A stretch of 26,146 nt of DNA, taken from positions 1 to 26,146 of IMG/VR virus record IMGVR_UViG_3300025785_000080; one strand, 5' to 3'. Positions 9,923-19,432 of the stretch are shown here, piece after piece (the stretch's first letter is position 1; each line of letters starts with the position of its first letter). This DNA is from a virus. A program made the translations under genes and the position numbers. The notes below the pieces were generated by a model. That model was not told where the DNA came from, made no database searches, and was given only the letters and a program-made list of their open reading frames with translations.

Positions 9923-10722
9923 TATGATCGTTGTTGAAAAAAGGTTATAGGGTTATTTGTTTGTCCAACTCTATTCAATTGATTCACACCATCATAACCA
10001 TATGTTATATAAGAAAAATCATTTCTGTTTATTATAACTTTATAATACATATCCGAACTTTCAATCAATTGTTGTCCTTGGGTTAAACCTGATGTAGTGA
10101 AATTATCGACTGAACCATCTTCAGCATTAAAAAATCTTGCAGTCATAAAAAATGTGTCTCCTGTGTAAGCTGTTCCCTTTAATGCTTCATCATCGTGAAA
10201 CCAGAAAAAATACATATTTTCTTTATTTTCATAATTTGAACCTTTGAAAACAGGAAGAAATATATATTGATTTAATGGACCATATAAATATTTTTCACCT
10301 GTTGGTAATGAAAGATTCTTAGCAAAAACTAATTTTCTATTGCTTCTATTTGGTGCAACGTTATTTGGTGTTTTGTAAAATTCTAATCTAAAAAAACTTT
10401 TTGTTGCGTCATCCAACATCAATGCGTTATCTTTTGGAGTAATACCAACCAAACTATAATCAAATCCATTAGTATATCCTCCTGAATTATCTAAAAATTG
10501 AAATGTAAACCATATGTCAGTTTGATAAACTCCTGTATTAGCTGTGTAAGGTTCGTGTACATATCTTACAGTTTCATAATTTATAATTGGGTTAATAATT
10601 TGTTGTATGGTCTCATCTTCAAATTGTTGGAAATTTTCTTGCCACCCCAAATCTGTTCTAAATTCAGTAGATTGCGGTATAGTAATTTGATAATTTACAC
10701 CATCAGTTTTTAATATTTCCAT
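9922..10722 (-). CDS. unknown virion-associated protein (266 aa)
   Basis: I do not recognise this gene. The 266-residue product begins MEILKTDGVNYQITIPQSTE and is rich in Phe, Tyr and Asn, with no membrane segment, signal peptide or enzyme motif. The aromatic-rich, beta-like composition is shared with its neighbours at 593 and 309 residues. It lies one base after the stop of the 593-residue gene and its TAA overlaps the ATG of the 309-residue gene, so it belongs to the same translationally linked block. A structural role in the baseplate or tail tip is inferred from position only. Confidence 0.7.
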   Translation of the reverse strand: MEILKTDGVNYQITIPQSTEFRTDLGWQENFQQFEDETIQQIINPIINYETVRYVHEPYTANTGVYQTDIWFTFQFLDNSGGYTNGFDYSLVGITPKDNALMLDDATKSFFRLEFYKTPNNVAPNRSNRKLVFAKNLSLPTGEKYLYGPLNQYIFLPVFKGSNYENKENMYFFWFHDDEALKGTAYTGDTFFMTARFFNAEDGSVDNFTTSGLTQGQQLIESSDMYYKVIINRNDFSYITYGYDGVNQLNRVGQTNNPITFFQQRS

Positions 10723-10723
10723 T

Positions 10724-12505
10724 TTAACAATTTATTTTAACGTTATTGAAATTTCGAATTCCATTTACTTTATTATTGTAAGAAGCTTCATTTCTCAAAT
10801 AAAAATTAATATCTGAATGAACATAATGTGTTCCATTTATAAATGGAAAATTTGTTCCATAACCATCTGGGTCAATATAACCTTGATCATATAAATCTCG
10901 CCATTCCCATAATCCTGTCGATTCTACATATCTACAATTTTCAGGTAAATTATAAATGTCATTAGTTGATGAAGTTTCAACATAAGGTGATAATTGTCTC
11001 ACCATATTTCTATAAAAGGGTTGGTAAAATAAACCAAATGGATTTTCTGCTGTTGCCCCGCTAAACATAAAACCATTATATGTCATACTATGGCCTGTTT
11101 GACCATACCAAAATATATTTGGTGGATTATAAAATTTATGAAATGCTTCACTAATAATTGTTTCTGCAAAATCTTTATCATTATATTCAACAAATGCACC
11201 TGTTAAAACTGTTCCGATAGATAATGTATTTCCACTTTTAAATGTAATACCACTATGAATGAAATTAGTATATGTCATTCCCGTTTCTAATGAAGTTGTT
11301 CCTGAAAAATAATTATCTATCCAAGTATCGTGGAAATTAAATTTGTAACCAACTTTAACAGGATAGTCAAAATAACCATTTCCATTTCTAAAAATTACAC
11401 TTACGTATAATTCTGTAGGTGTGTATCCCATATTATTGGTAATACCGCTCAACGCAAAAGGTTCTTTTATATCAAAAACAACAGATTCCATTCTGTTTCT
11501 TTCAACTAAAAAATCATAAATTCCCTGACTATTTTGATATAACATTTTCTTCTCTTCCATCCATATAGGAGATTCGAAACCTACTTTATCTAAGATATAA
11601 TCATTAACATCTGTCAATGTTTTCATTTTATGAACATAATATGTAGATGTTGTACCGGTAATGTTTTTTATGTCGATACATCTTTTTCCAATAATAACTT
11701 CATTAAATGTAATACCTGTTGGAAATTGATTCATCAAAACATTTACAACATATTTTTCTGAATTATGTGTAGCATTACCCAAACCATCTATAGTAAAAGT
11801 TGTACCTGTTAAATTAGTTGGACTTACTGGTACGCCTGATATTGAAAATCCTGTTATTACAATATATTCACCAAGTGACATATTATGGGGAACCATAGAT
11901 GTAAAATTATAATAGGTCCCATCATTGGTTACTTCAAAAGGTATTCCATCACCAGATAAAAACGGAAAATAAGTTCCACCCGAAGTTGTGTAACCCATAG
12001 GGTAATTTGAATCCTGATCATACACATAGCTTAGATAAAAATTCCAATTCTGATATGGTGCAGTTATTGGAGTAATAGTAGTATGACTTGTATCACCACT
12101 TAAAACTATGTTTTGAGTAAATGTACCTAAAGTATCACCACTCATAGGCATATTAACTTCTCTCAAAACATCATTTCTTAAAAATGCAAATTCGTTGTAT
12201 GGTAAGTAACCTGTAAAATTATCATTAGAACCATCACCTACTAAATATAAATTTTGATTTAATGGTTCGTAACTTTCAGTATCACCGCTGTACATATTTC
12301 TGAAAATCATTTTCAATTTACCATAAATTTTATAATCAATTGATTGATTTCTTTCAGCATCAAAAAGTTGTAAAACGTCTAGTGATATATCCATATCACC
12401 TTCTCTTAGTTGTACATCACTATTATCAAGTTTAATTGTTAAATTTAAATCTTGATTAGGTGCACCTTGATATCTAGCTGATGGTAATACAATTTTCTTT
12501 TTCAT
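10724..12505 (-). CDS. unknown virion-associated protein (593 aa)
   Basis: The product has 593 residues and begins MKKKIVLPSARYQGAPNQDL. It is rich in Asn, Thr, Tyr and Gly, with many short GxT/SGxT turns typical of beta-structured virion proteins. No catalytic motif, coiled coil or membrane segment was seen. Its ATG overlaps the stop of the 1392-residue gene by one base (TAATG), and one base separates its own stop from the next ATG. The size and place after gp25-gp6 would fit a baseplate wedge or fibre-linker protein such as the T4 gp8-gp10 group, but I see no residue-level support for any of these. Confidence 0.7.
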   Translation of the reverse strand: MKKKIVLPSARYQGAPNQDLNLTIKLDNSDVQLREGDMDISLDVLQLFDAERNQSIDYKIYGKLKMIFRNMYSGDTESYEPLNQNLYLVGDGSNDNFTGYLPYNEFAFLRNDVLREVNMPMSGDTLGTFTQNIVLSGDTSHTTITPITAPYQNWNFYLSYVYDQDSNYPMGYTTSGGTYFPFLSGDGIPFEVTNDGTYYNFTSMVPHNMSLGEYIVITGFSISGVPVSPTNLTGTTFTIDGLGNATHNSEKYVVNVLMNQFPTGITFNEVIIGKRCIDIKNITGTTSTYYVHKMKTLTDVNDYILDKVGFESPIWMEEKKMLYQNSQGIYDFLVERNRMESVVFDIKEPFALSGITNNMGYTPTELYVSVIFRNGNGYFDYPVKVGYKFNFHDTWIDNYFSGTTSLETGMTYTNFIHSGITFKSGNTLSIGTVLTGAFVEYNDKDFAETIISEAFHKFYNPPNIFWYGQTGHSMTYNGFMFSGATAENPFGLFYQPFYRNMVRQLSPYVETSSTNDIYNLPENCRYVESTGLWEWRDLYDQGYIDPDGYGTNFPFINGTHYVHSDINFYLRNEASYNNKVNGIRNFNNVKINC

Positions 12506-15500
12506 TAGTTAACTGTCGTGAAGCCTGATATAGGGCCGAATCTTTCTATCAATTTATCAATCGCAGTATTACCTGGTCTTAAACCAAAATAATACAAGAA
12601 TGGAGTTGATAAAATTTGTTTATGTGATGTGTATGGATCAACTGTAGGCCATACACTATATGCTAATTGTGGTGTCCAAGGTATAGCTGCACCTGATGTA
12701 TATGGATTCCATTGTCCATTCAATCTTATGTATAAATTACCTGATAATGGGTCAGTTATAGTTCCACTTGTTGCAATCAAAATTTTAAATTGATTGAATG
12801 CTGTATCAACATATTCACTTAAAGTGTCCGCATCTGAAATATATGTTGGGTCACTTGTTAAAACTACAACATCAAATTCTTCTGCAAACGATGTTTCACC
12901 TGTTACAGTATAACCAGAATAATTATAACTCATCGGTGGTAATAAATAAGGGTCTGATGTTATATGATTTGGTACACCGAAATTAACTGCAGGTGTTCCT
13001 TGTAAAGGAGCAACGTGCACATTTGCATAATCCCAAGATTGTGAACTTGGTGAAGTATAAGAACCGAAACCTGTACCCTTTTTATCCCATAAAAAATATG
13101 GAACAGATTGAGCTGTTTCTCCTAAATGTTGATTCAAACATTCTCGGGTTTTTGGTCCGAAAGATGAATTTCTTTTATCATCATATTGCATTGTGATAGG
13201 TACGGGACCATATGAGCCAGTTCCATTTTGGAAAACAAAATATTCATCAACAGGATCTAACTGACCTATATTATATGAAATATAATTTGCACTTGTCATA
13301 TCGAATGCATCTATACCTGCTTCGCTATTGATTGATAATAATTGAACAATATCACCATCAAAAATATTCAATCCACCAAAAACTCCTTCAGCATTATTCT
13401 CACTGAAATAGTCTTCTACTTGTTGAGTATCATTTGTTGTATCTTGTCTGTAATTTATTGCAAATGCAACAAGTTCACTAAATTGTTTCCAAGATGTCGG
13501 TCCTATTGATCGTGCAACAGAACAATTTGGGTCTAATGTTGAATCGGTACAAATTTCACCGATAAAAACATCTCTTGGTCCTAAATCAACAAATGTAGTT
13601 GGATGTCCCAAAGTAACATAATTGGTACCCACGGAACCTCCTTCATAACCCCAAGTACCACCTGTGAATGGATAATAGTTTGTAGTTGGTGGAGTGTAAA
13701 CTGTTGACCTATAATAAAAAGTATTTTGTGATGGCGAATAATGTGCAATTGTGTTACAAAATTTAGCAAATGCACCTTTTAATTTCATTTTAAATTGATA
13801 AAAATATAATGAACCTGATAACCAGTTATCAATAAATGAATAATTCACTATACCTCCACAAAAAGCAATACCAACTCGTTTTCTTCTGTACCATTCTCTA
13901 ATTGCATTTATGTTGTATATTGATACACCATCTATGGAAGGTACTATTGAAAAAACACCTCCTCTAAATTCAGAAAATCCTGTTTTTGTTTGTCTGTTAT
14001 ATGTTATTTTACCTAACCTATCCCAATTTATTGCTTGGGGTAATCTATGTTGATTATTAATATACCAACATTCACCACCAATTATCCAATCAACACCACC
14101 ATTAGGTAATCTACTTTTATCTGCTAAAATATTATTGGTGTTAGTAATTGTAAGTTCCACAATACCTGGTGAATTTGTATTATTCAATAATTGAGTTGAA
14201 TTCGTAATTTCAGAATAGTTAACAGGTGTTGTAGGTAAACCATAAGGGGTTTCGCCTTCCAACCAAATAACTTCTTTTGGTATACTTTTATTGTAAACTC
14301 TATTATACATTGCACAACCCTCTTCAAGAGTCACACCTGTATAAATGGTTGCACCACTGTGAGTATGAGCCAAATCATAAAGAGCTGCATAGGTTGTATA
14401 ACCTGAAATTTGTTTATAACTAGATTCAATTGGACCATTAACTTGTATTGAAGGATATTGTGTTATATCACTTATACCAAGATAATTTTGTAAATCAGAA
14501 TAAGGTATCAATATAACATACCCTGCAGGTAAGTTTGTACCACCCCATCCATTAAGATATTGAATTTGATAATTACCATTTCCGCTTGTCCCTGAAATTC
14601 CAAACTCAGCACTATTCAACCAAGAATTATTGTACCCACCAAAAACCATTTCAATTTCCGGTATTATATTCCCATATAAATCTGTTGTTGTTAATGAATT
14701 CATATTAGTGTATGTTCCACCTGTGAATCCATTATAAGAATTTAAACATCCTGCATCACTGTCTCTAGCAGGTTGTCCTGGATTTTCAAAACTATCTCCT
14801 GCAGTGTTACCAGTAATGTAAAACAGAGCGTAATTAGCAAATTCATCCCCATTAAATTCATTTTTTACTCCATAAATAACGTTGAATGATAATTCACCTA
14901 TTTTACAATAATTGTTTACATTGATGCCGTGTGTTAAACTTGTATCGTCATTTGTACATAGTTCACAATCATCATAAATAACTAAGGGGAGTGTAAATTG
15001 ACCAGCCGCTGCAATTGAATAAGCACCTGATTTAAATTGTTCGCCAATTCTTCCAAATGGTCTCCAATTAAAAGGCCAACCAAAATAAATATTATATAAA
15101 GCTTGGCCTACAGTATATAAAAAAGAACCGAAGAATTCGAATATCGTTAATTTAATTAATGAAAAAATAAATTGAATAAACGTTACAACATCAGCAATTA
15201 TAACAGGAAAATTCAATCCTGTATTTTTTGATGCGAAATTTATTGGAGGTGTAACGACACTATTCAAACAATCTTTATCCTCGGGTGGGTGTATTTCTTT
15301 GATTCCTAAAAATCTATTGGAACCTAAGAAACTCCCGTGTATTAATGTACTTTGGAATGATGATACTGTGTAAACTTTAGCATAATGGAATCTGAAGAAA
15401 TAATCTTGTGGATAGAAGAATCCATTTTCACCATATAAAATTAGATCTTGAGCGTCTGTAGGATATCCACTATATTCAGTTGTCCAAGCGTAAGATTTTT

Positions 15501-16683
15501 CTTGTTCTGTTCCATCAATTGATTGAAATTCTCTAATATTCGGCACCAAATAAGATGCTCTTACTCTTACTCTTTCTAACCCTTCATCTTTCATCGTGAA
15601 TTTGAAACGATAACAAGCAGAGGTTGGAATACCTTTATTTGGATTATTAGTGTATTCCATCTCACCAAATTCATTAGTGTACAAATAATCCATATTCATA
15701 GGAACACTAAACACAAAACTTCCATCCTCAGGAATGTCTTCGTGTAAGTCATATTCTTCAATTATTGGTCTATTGTATTCATCAAATTGAGATGTGAATC
15801 TTAATGCTTCTATCTTACCTTTATGTGACGCTAAGGTACATTTAGAACCCATATTTTTAGTTGGAATACAGTTTTTATCAATTGCGTTTTTTCCAGTGTC
15901 GGTGAATATTCCACCAATAACCATCGCTTTGGGTTCAATTTTAACACCTGCAGATGATAAATCAAAATCACTCCTTGAAATTCCAATTTGACAAAAATCC
16001 GTATTGCCCCAAAAAGGATAAACTTGTATTGTTTTGTTGAATGTAACAATCTGAGGTAAACTGTTTAAATCTTCAGACGCTTTAAAAGTGTAACTATTTT
16101 TAAATTTATCTACCCCTGCGCCTTGTCTCGAGAAATCGTCAGGTCTTAAAGAAAAACAACCTATATCGGAAGTATCAACATCAATGTGTAAAGTTTGTTG
16201 TCCTGTTGGAACACCCCAAATCATAAAGTCACCTGATATGTTTGTTTTAACTGTGAACTTATAATATTTTTCAAAAACTTCTAAAATTTCCTCTCTGTTC
16301 AGTATATCTGATTGATCTGGAAAAGTTCCTGTTGGTGTATGACCTCCGTGTTGTTGTCTCGAAGGTAATAAGTTATATCTATAATTGTTTTGATCTAAAT
16401 CATCTATTTGAGTATAAGGATATAAAGCTGAAATAACAGGGTCATTTGCATCTACATCACTTAGTGGTATAAAAATAGAAACTTTAGCATTTGGTATCCC
16501 GAATCCATTATTCGCGGTAACTCTACCTACCACTACACCATAATCTGAACAAAATGAAGTATATGCGTTTGTTTGGGTGAACTTAAGTGAAAGAATTTCT
16601 AAAATATCGTATTCTTGGTTAAGTTCAACTGTGATAAGTTTATCTACCCCTATATCCGTTGAAATTCTGTATTTTTGTGCCAT
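12505..16683 (-). CDS. very large baseplate-associated protein (1392 aa) with beta-sandwich N-terminus and hydrophobic segment
   Basis: This is the largest complete gene in the window. Near residues 48-75 there is a segment with VVGRVTANNGFGIPNAKVSI that looks like the start of a carboxypeptidase-regulatory/CnaB-like beta-sandwich, a fold often found in phage structural proteins (inference). Residues about 490-535 are strikingly hydrophobic (VIIADVVTFIQFIFSLIKL followed by further Phe/Ile/Leu-rich sequence), then WPFNWRPFG. This looks like one or two membrane-type helices, which is odd for a soluble baseplate protein. A CELC pair follows at about residues 566-569. The rest is Tyr/Asn/Gly/Thr-rich. 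Directly after gp6 one would expect a gp7-like wedge protein, and the large size agrees, but I cannot show homology. The 54-nt gap upstream holds a weak hairpin and an AT-rich motif. Confidence 0.75.
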   Translation of the reverse strand: MAQKYRISTDIGVDKLITVELNQEYDILEILSLKFTQTNAYTSFCSDYGVVVGRVTANNGFGIPNAKVSIFIPLSDVDANDPVISALYPYTQIDDLDQNNYRYNLLPSRQQHGGHTPTGTFPDQSDILNREEILEVFEKYYKFTVKTNISGDFMIWGVPTGQQTLHIDVDTSDIGCFSLRPDDFSRQGAGVDKFKNSYTFKASEDLNSLPQIVTFNKTIQVYPFWGNTDFCQIGISRSDFDLSSAGVKIEPKAMVIGGIFTDTGKNAIDKNCIPTKNMGSKCTLASHKGKIEALRFTSQFDEYNRPIIEEYDLHEDIPEDGSFVFSVPMNMDYLYTNEFGEMEYTNNPNKGIPTSACYRFKFTMKDEGLERVRVRASYLVPNIREFQSIDGTEQEKSYAWTTEYSGYPTDAQDLILYGENGFFYPQDYFFRFHYAKVYTVSSFQSTLIHGSFLGSNRFLGIKEIHPPEDKDCLNSVVTPPINFASKNTGLNFPVIIADVVTFIQFIFSLIKLTIFEFFGSFLYTVGQALYNIYFGWPFNWRPFGRIGEQFKSGAYSIAAAGQFTLPLVIYDDCELCTNDDTSLTHGINVNNYCKIGELSFNVIYGVKNEFNGDEFANYALFYITGNTAGDSFENPGQPARDSDAGCLNSYNGFTGGTYTNMNSLTTTDLYGNIIPEIEMVFGGYNNSWLNSAEFGISGTSGNGNYQIQYLNGWGGTNLPAGYVILIPYSDLQNYLGISDITQYPSIQVNGPIESSYKQISGYTTYAALYDLAHTHSGATIYTGVTLEEGCAMYNRVYNKSIPKEVIWLEGETPYGLPTTPVNYSEITNSTQLLNNTNSPGIVELTITNTNNILADKSRLPNGGVDWIIGGECWYINNQHRLPQAINWDRLGKITYNRQTKTGFSEFRGGVFSIVPSIDGVSIYNINAIREWYRRKRVGIAFCGGIVNYSFIDNWLSGSLYFYQFKMKLKGAFAKFCNTIAHYSPSQNTFYYRSTVYTPPTTNYYPFTGGTWGYEGGSVGTNYVTLGHPTTFVDLGPRDVFIGEICTDSTLDPNCSVARSIGPTSWKQFSELVAFAINYRQDTTNDTQQVEDYFSENNAEGVFGGLNIFDGDIVQLLSINSEAGIDAFDMTSANYISYNIGQLDPVDEYFVFQNGTGSYGPVPITMQYDDKRNSSFGPKTRECLNQHLGETAQSVPYFLWDKKGTGFGSYTSPSSQSWDYANVHVAPLQGTPAVNFGVPNHITSDPYLLPPMSYNYSGYTVTGETSFAEEFDVVVLTSDPTYISDADTLSEYVDTAFNQFKILIATSGTITDPLSGNLYIRLNGQWNPYTSGAAIPWTPQLAYSVWPTVDPYTSHKQILSTPFLYYFGLRPGNTAIDKLIERFGPISGFTTVN

Positions 16684-16689
16684 TCTTTA

Positions 16690-16717
16690 TATAAATAGAA
16701 AAATCTTAATTTTCTAT
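16690..16717 (-). promoter_or_regulatory. AT-rich leader with weak hairpin between gp6 and the 1392-residue gene
   Basis: The minus strand carries TATTTATA at 16697-16690, six bases before the ATG at 16683, matching the core of the motif seen at 8979-8986 and 19424-19431. Just upstream is an 8-bp inverted repeat (16695-16702 with 16710-16717, seven-base loop). The stem is almost all A-T, so it would be weak and lacks a good T tract. It may mark an internal promoter or processing site. Confidence 0.2.
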
Positions 16718-16737
16718 CAATATAAAGAAAATTGTTT

Positions 16738-18570
16738 TTAATATGTAGTCGAACCTAAGGTTTTAACTCTCACCAAAATATCTTTATTTGGGAATCTACA
16801 TTGGTGAATTTGATTAGATTGCATATATATAATTTGGTCTTGTTGTTGTATTTCTAACGTTGTGTTGTCAACATATGGTTGAGACACTTGTGCAGACGAA
16901 TATGGACTACCAACTTTATTATAGACTCTTATATCGACTACATTCACAACACCGTTTAATTGGTTTATAATCTGTGTTAATTCACCAACAAATAACGGGT
17001 CACCCATTTTTCTTTTATCAACAGAAAGATATGTCGTTGCATTTGAAATAATACTGCTTATAACATCCGTTTGATTTATATTTTTATCAATTACAACATC
17101 AATTTGAAATCCTAAGTCTATCACTTGAGCAGCTACAACTGCTAAATAATCATTAACCATTCTATATTGTGACAAATACTCTAAAATATTTTTTTGAAGT
17201 GTTGTTGAAACAGTATCACTCAAATTACCTAAATCATCGTAGGATAATAAATTTATTTGTATTTTATTATTAACTTCCATAACACCAACCTTAGCAGGTG
17301 CACCATATGTTGCTGGCATTTTTTGTATAAGTGACATATAATCGTGAAGAGTTACTGCTCTATTTTGTGCAGAAAAATTATATGAAACCATATTTCTAAT
17401 TTCATCAATTGAAGGTTGATCCGCACCACCTACGGCCGGTATTGGATTTGTAATACTTAATGATTGAATAACCTGATTATTAATTGAAGTATTGGGGCCT
17501 TGAACCACGAAATTAACATTATCGACACTTGTAATAGTGTTAACACCTAAATTTGAAGCTTTACCTCCACCAACTCGATATTGTACAAATAATGTTGAAT
17601 TAACAGGAGGTATTCCACCCATTGACATATTATTCAAATATGTAGCAAGATTAACTTGTAATGTACCGTTGATATAGTTATCTAAATTTGAAAGTGGATC
17701 CACATTTCCTGAACCAAATGTTATAGAAAAATAACCTTCAGGTGTATATTCAGTAACGAATTTATTATTAACAGTTAAGTAAGTACCCGCTTTAAAATTA
17801 CTTTGGTCGGATACCGATGTTGGGTCAGGTACGAATACACTATTTTGTACTAAAGAATCTACCTCATACCATTTATTAGGACTTGTAGCAAATTCAGCTG
17901 TTGTTGGATTTGAACTATAATTAGTACCGTCTTTGTGTATGATAGAAGTTATACCTAAAACGTTTTGTTCAGGTAAATAAAGTTTTAAAAATGGTACCTG
18001 ATCGGTATTTGTAATTACTCTTCTATAAACGTTTGTTACACCATTTACCACAGGTTCTCTTTTGGTTATTGTATATGAAACTAATCTATTATTACTATCA
18101 AAATTCGGTATCTTTAATCGGTTAGGAGTACCATCAATAGTAAAAGGATTTGAGAAATCGATATCGTTAATTGTTTCGAAAGTTTGTCCACCACCTGAAA
18201 CTTGTGCTCCTGCTTTTAAGACACCTTCATATCTCATATCATCTTTATCACCATTTATTGGAACCTTAATTGAAAAATCAACTAATGTAACTGAAGGTCT
18301 TGTATTTGGTATTTTTAAACCATAAGTTTTTGCAATAAAAAATAATGATTGTCTTTGTTGTGCATAGTCCAACATTGTTTCTTGCCAAACTCTATCTATG
18401 TGGAAATGTAAGTTATCCGATATCGCTGCGTTTAAATCAAGCAATACTGAATATATCGACGCATCGTTAAAATTTTGAATAAGATTTGGATAATAGTTTT
18501 GTGTAAAGTTTACTAGTTCCTGTCTTAATCCCGCGAAATCCCTTACCGCGTATGATATTTGTTTTCCCAT
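16738..18570 (-). CDS. 6: baseplate wedge protein gp6 (baseplate J-like)
   Basis: The 610-residue product matches the T4 gp6 / P2 J family, which forms the iris ring of wedges around the baseplate hub. Support: the N-terminal pattern with DFAGLRQEL, followed by the Asn/Asp-rich segment and a long helix with HFHIDRVWQETMLDYAQQR; and, in the second half (about residues 378-425), the family hallmark GGADQPSIDEIR ... NRAVTLHDYMSLI. The size is close to that of T4 gp6 (about 660). It lies one base after the stop of gp25, its usual partner in the wedge, so the two are probably co-translated. No unusual truncation or insertion was seen. Confidence 0.9.
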   Translation of the reverse strand: MGKQISYAVRDFAGLRQELVNFTQNYYPNLIQNFNDASIYSVLLDLNAAISDNLHFHIDRVWQETMLDYAQQRQSLFFIAKTYGLKIPNTRPSVTLVDFSIKVPINGDKDDMRYEGVLKAGAQVSGGGQTFETINDIDFSNPFTIDGTPNRLKIPNFDSNNRLVSYTITKREPVVNGVTNVYRRVITNTDQVPFLKLYLPEQNVLGITSIIHKDGTNYSSNPTTAEFATSPNKWYEVDSLVQNSVFVPDPTSVSDQSNFKAGTYLTVNNKFVTEYTPEGYFSITFGSGNVDPLSNLDNYINGTLQVNLATYLNNMSMGGIPPVNSTLFVQYRVGGGKASNLGVNTITSVDNVNFVVQGPNTSINNQVIQSLSITNPIPAVGGADQPSIDEIRNMVSYNFSAQNRAVTLHDYMSLIQKMPATYGAPAKVGVMEVNNKIQINLLSYDDLGNLSDTVSTTLQKNILEYLSQYRMVNDYLAVVAAQVIDLGFQIDVVIDKNINQTDVISSIISNATTYLSVDKRKMGDPLFVGELTQIINQLNGVVNVVDIRVYNKVGSPYSSAQVSQPYVDNTTLEIQQQDQIIYMQSNQIHQCRFPNKDILVRVKTLGSTTY

Positions 18571-18571
18571 A

Positions 18572-19039
18572 TTATATGTTTATTATTACAAAATCTGAGG
18601 ATGTAAATGCCCCATTATTTACTGTATAATTTATTTTTACTGTTGCAGTGTATGGCGCATCTGATAATGAACCTACTCTAAATAATCTTGCATCTTCGTT
18701 TGTTCCTGAAGTTTGTATATTATAAGTTGGATCATTCTCCGCATTTTGAATATCAATTGATTGTATATCCAAGTTAGGTAAATAAGTTTTAACAGCATTT
18801 CTTATATCGGACTCAATTAAATCAAAACTAACAGCATCATTTTGTTCAAAAACATATGTGTATATTCTTGTACCGAAATCAGGTAAAAAATATCTACTAC
18901 CTTTTTCAGTTAAAATTAAATGTAATAAATTCGCTCTAATTTCTTCAGCTGAAGAAGTTGTCATTGCAAGATATTGTCCTGTACTACTATCTTGAAATGG
19001 GAAATTAATACCATATGTGGATGTTAAATCGACTGCCAT
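18572..19039 (-). CDS. 25: baseplate wedge protein gp25
   Basis: The 155-residue product belongs to the gp25/W (GPW_gp25) family, small baseplate wedge proteins with a lysozyme-like name but a structural role in joining gp6 and the sheath. The family signature is visible as a helix and turn with EEIRANLLHLILTEKGSRYF followed by LPDFGTRI (about residues 33-60), then a helix with SFDLIESDIRNAVKTYLPNL. It is the first gene after the terminator at 19094-19123 and therefore likely opens the tail operon. The start is preceded by AT-rich sequence with a TATTTATT variant of the recurrent leader motif, four bases before the ATG, and no Shine-Dalgarno site. Confidence 0.92.
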   Translation of the reverse strand: MAVDLTSTYGINFPFQDSSTGQYLAMTTSSAEEIRANLLHLILTEKGSRYFLPDFGTRIYTYVFEQNDAVSFDLIESDIRNAVKTYLPNLDIQSIDIQNAENDPTYNIQTSGTNEDARLFRVGSLSDAPYTATVKINYTVNNGAFTSSDFVIINI

Positions 19040-19086
19040 ATCAAATAAATATAGAGAATATAAAAATGATTATGTACCTTTTGTAT

Positions 19087-19123
19087 ATATAAAAAAAGGT
19101 TAGAACGTTAATTCTAACCTTTT
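19087..19123 (-). terminator. intrinsic terminator after the thioredoxin gene
   Basis: There is a perfect 12-bp inverted repeat (19094-19105 with 19112-19123) with a six-base loop. On the minus strand the right arm is followed by a run of seven T in total, then ATATATA. This is a textbook intrinsic terminator for minus-strand transcription, 20 nt past the thioredoxin stop. On the plus strand the T run is only four, so the element mainly serves the minus strand. It separates the replication module from the tail module. Confidence 0.85.
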
Positions 19124-19142
19124 GAATACAATATATTATTTT

Positions 19143-19409
19143 TTAGTTATTAATACCCTCGTTAATCACTTTAATATAAGTTGATTTAGGAGAAAGACCC
19201 GAAAGTCTTTGTATTTCTTTACCATCTTTTAATAATACTACCGTAGGTACTGTTCTAACTCCAAAATTAGTCGCTAATTCATAATCCGAATCAACATCGT
19301 GCTCACTGAATAATACATTAGGAAATTGAGATTTTACATCATTTATTATAGGGGCCAAAGCTTTACAAGGGCCACACCAACTTGCTGAAAATTTTTTTAC
19401 TTCTAACAT
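19143..19409 (-). CDS. thioredoxin
   Basis: A small thioredoxin of 88 residues, using the internal ATG at 19409. The active site WCGPC is at residues 11-15 and the cis-proline motif TVPT at 53-56 (Pro55), followed by the usual beta strands. It is shorter than bacterial thioredoxins (about 105) because the first strand and helix are missing or reduced. A longer start at 19451 would add 14 unlike residues and overlap nrdA by 20 bases; the 19409 start leaves a 22-nt gap with an A-rich leader, so I prefer it. Placed directly after nrdB and nrdA, it most likely reduces the C-terminal cysteines of NrdA. The terminator at 19094-19123 follows it. Confidence 0.88.
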   Translation of the reverse strand: MLEVKKFSASWCGPCKALAPIINDVKSQFPNVLFSEHDVDSDYELATNFGVRTVPTVVLLKDGKEIQRLSGLSPKSTYIKVINEGINN

Positions 19410-19417
19410 TTTTTCGT

Positions 19418-19432
19418 TTTTATTATAAATAT
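19418..19432 (-). promoter_or_regulatory. AT-rich leader motif before the thioredoxin gene
   Basis: The minus strand reads ATATTTATAATAAAA, identical over 15 bases to the sequence before the gene at 8968. Its first base is also the last base of the nrdA stop codon, and it lies eight bases before the thioredoxin ATG. It may be a promoter or an AU-rich translation element. Confidence 0.25.
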
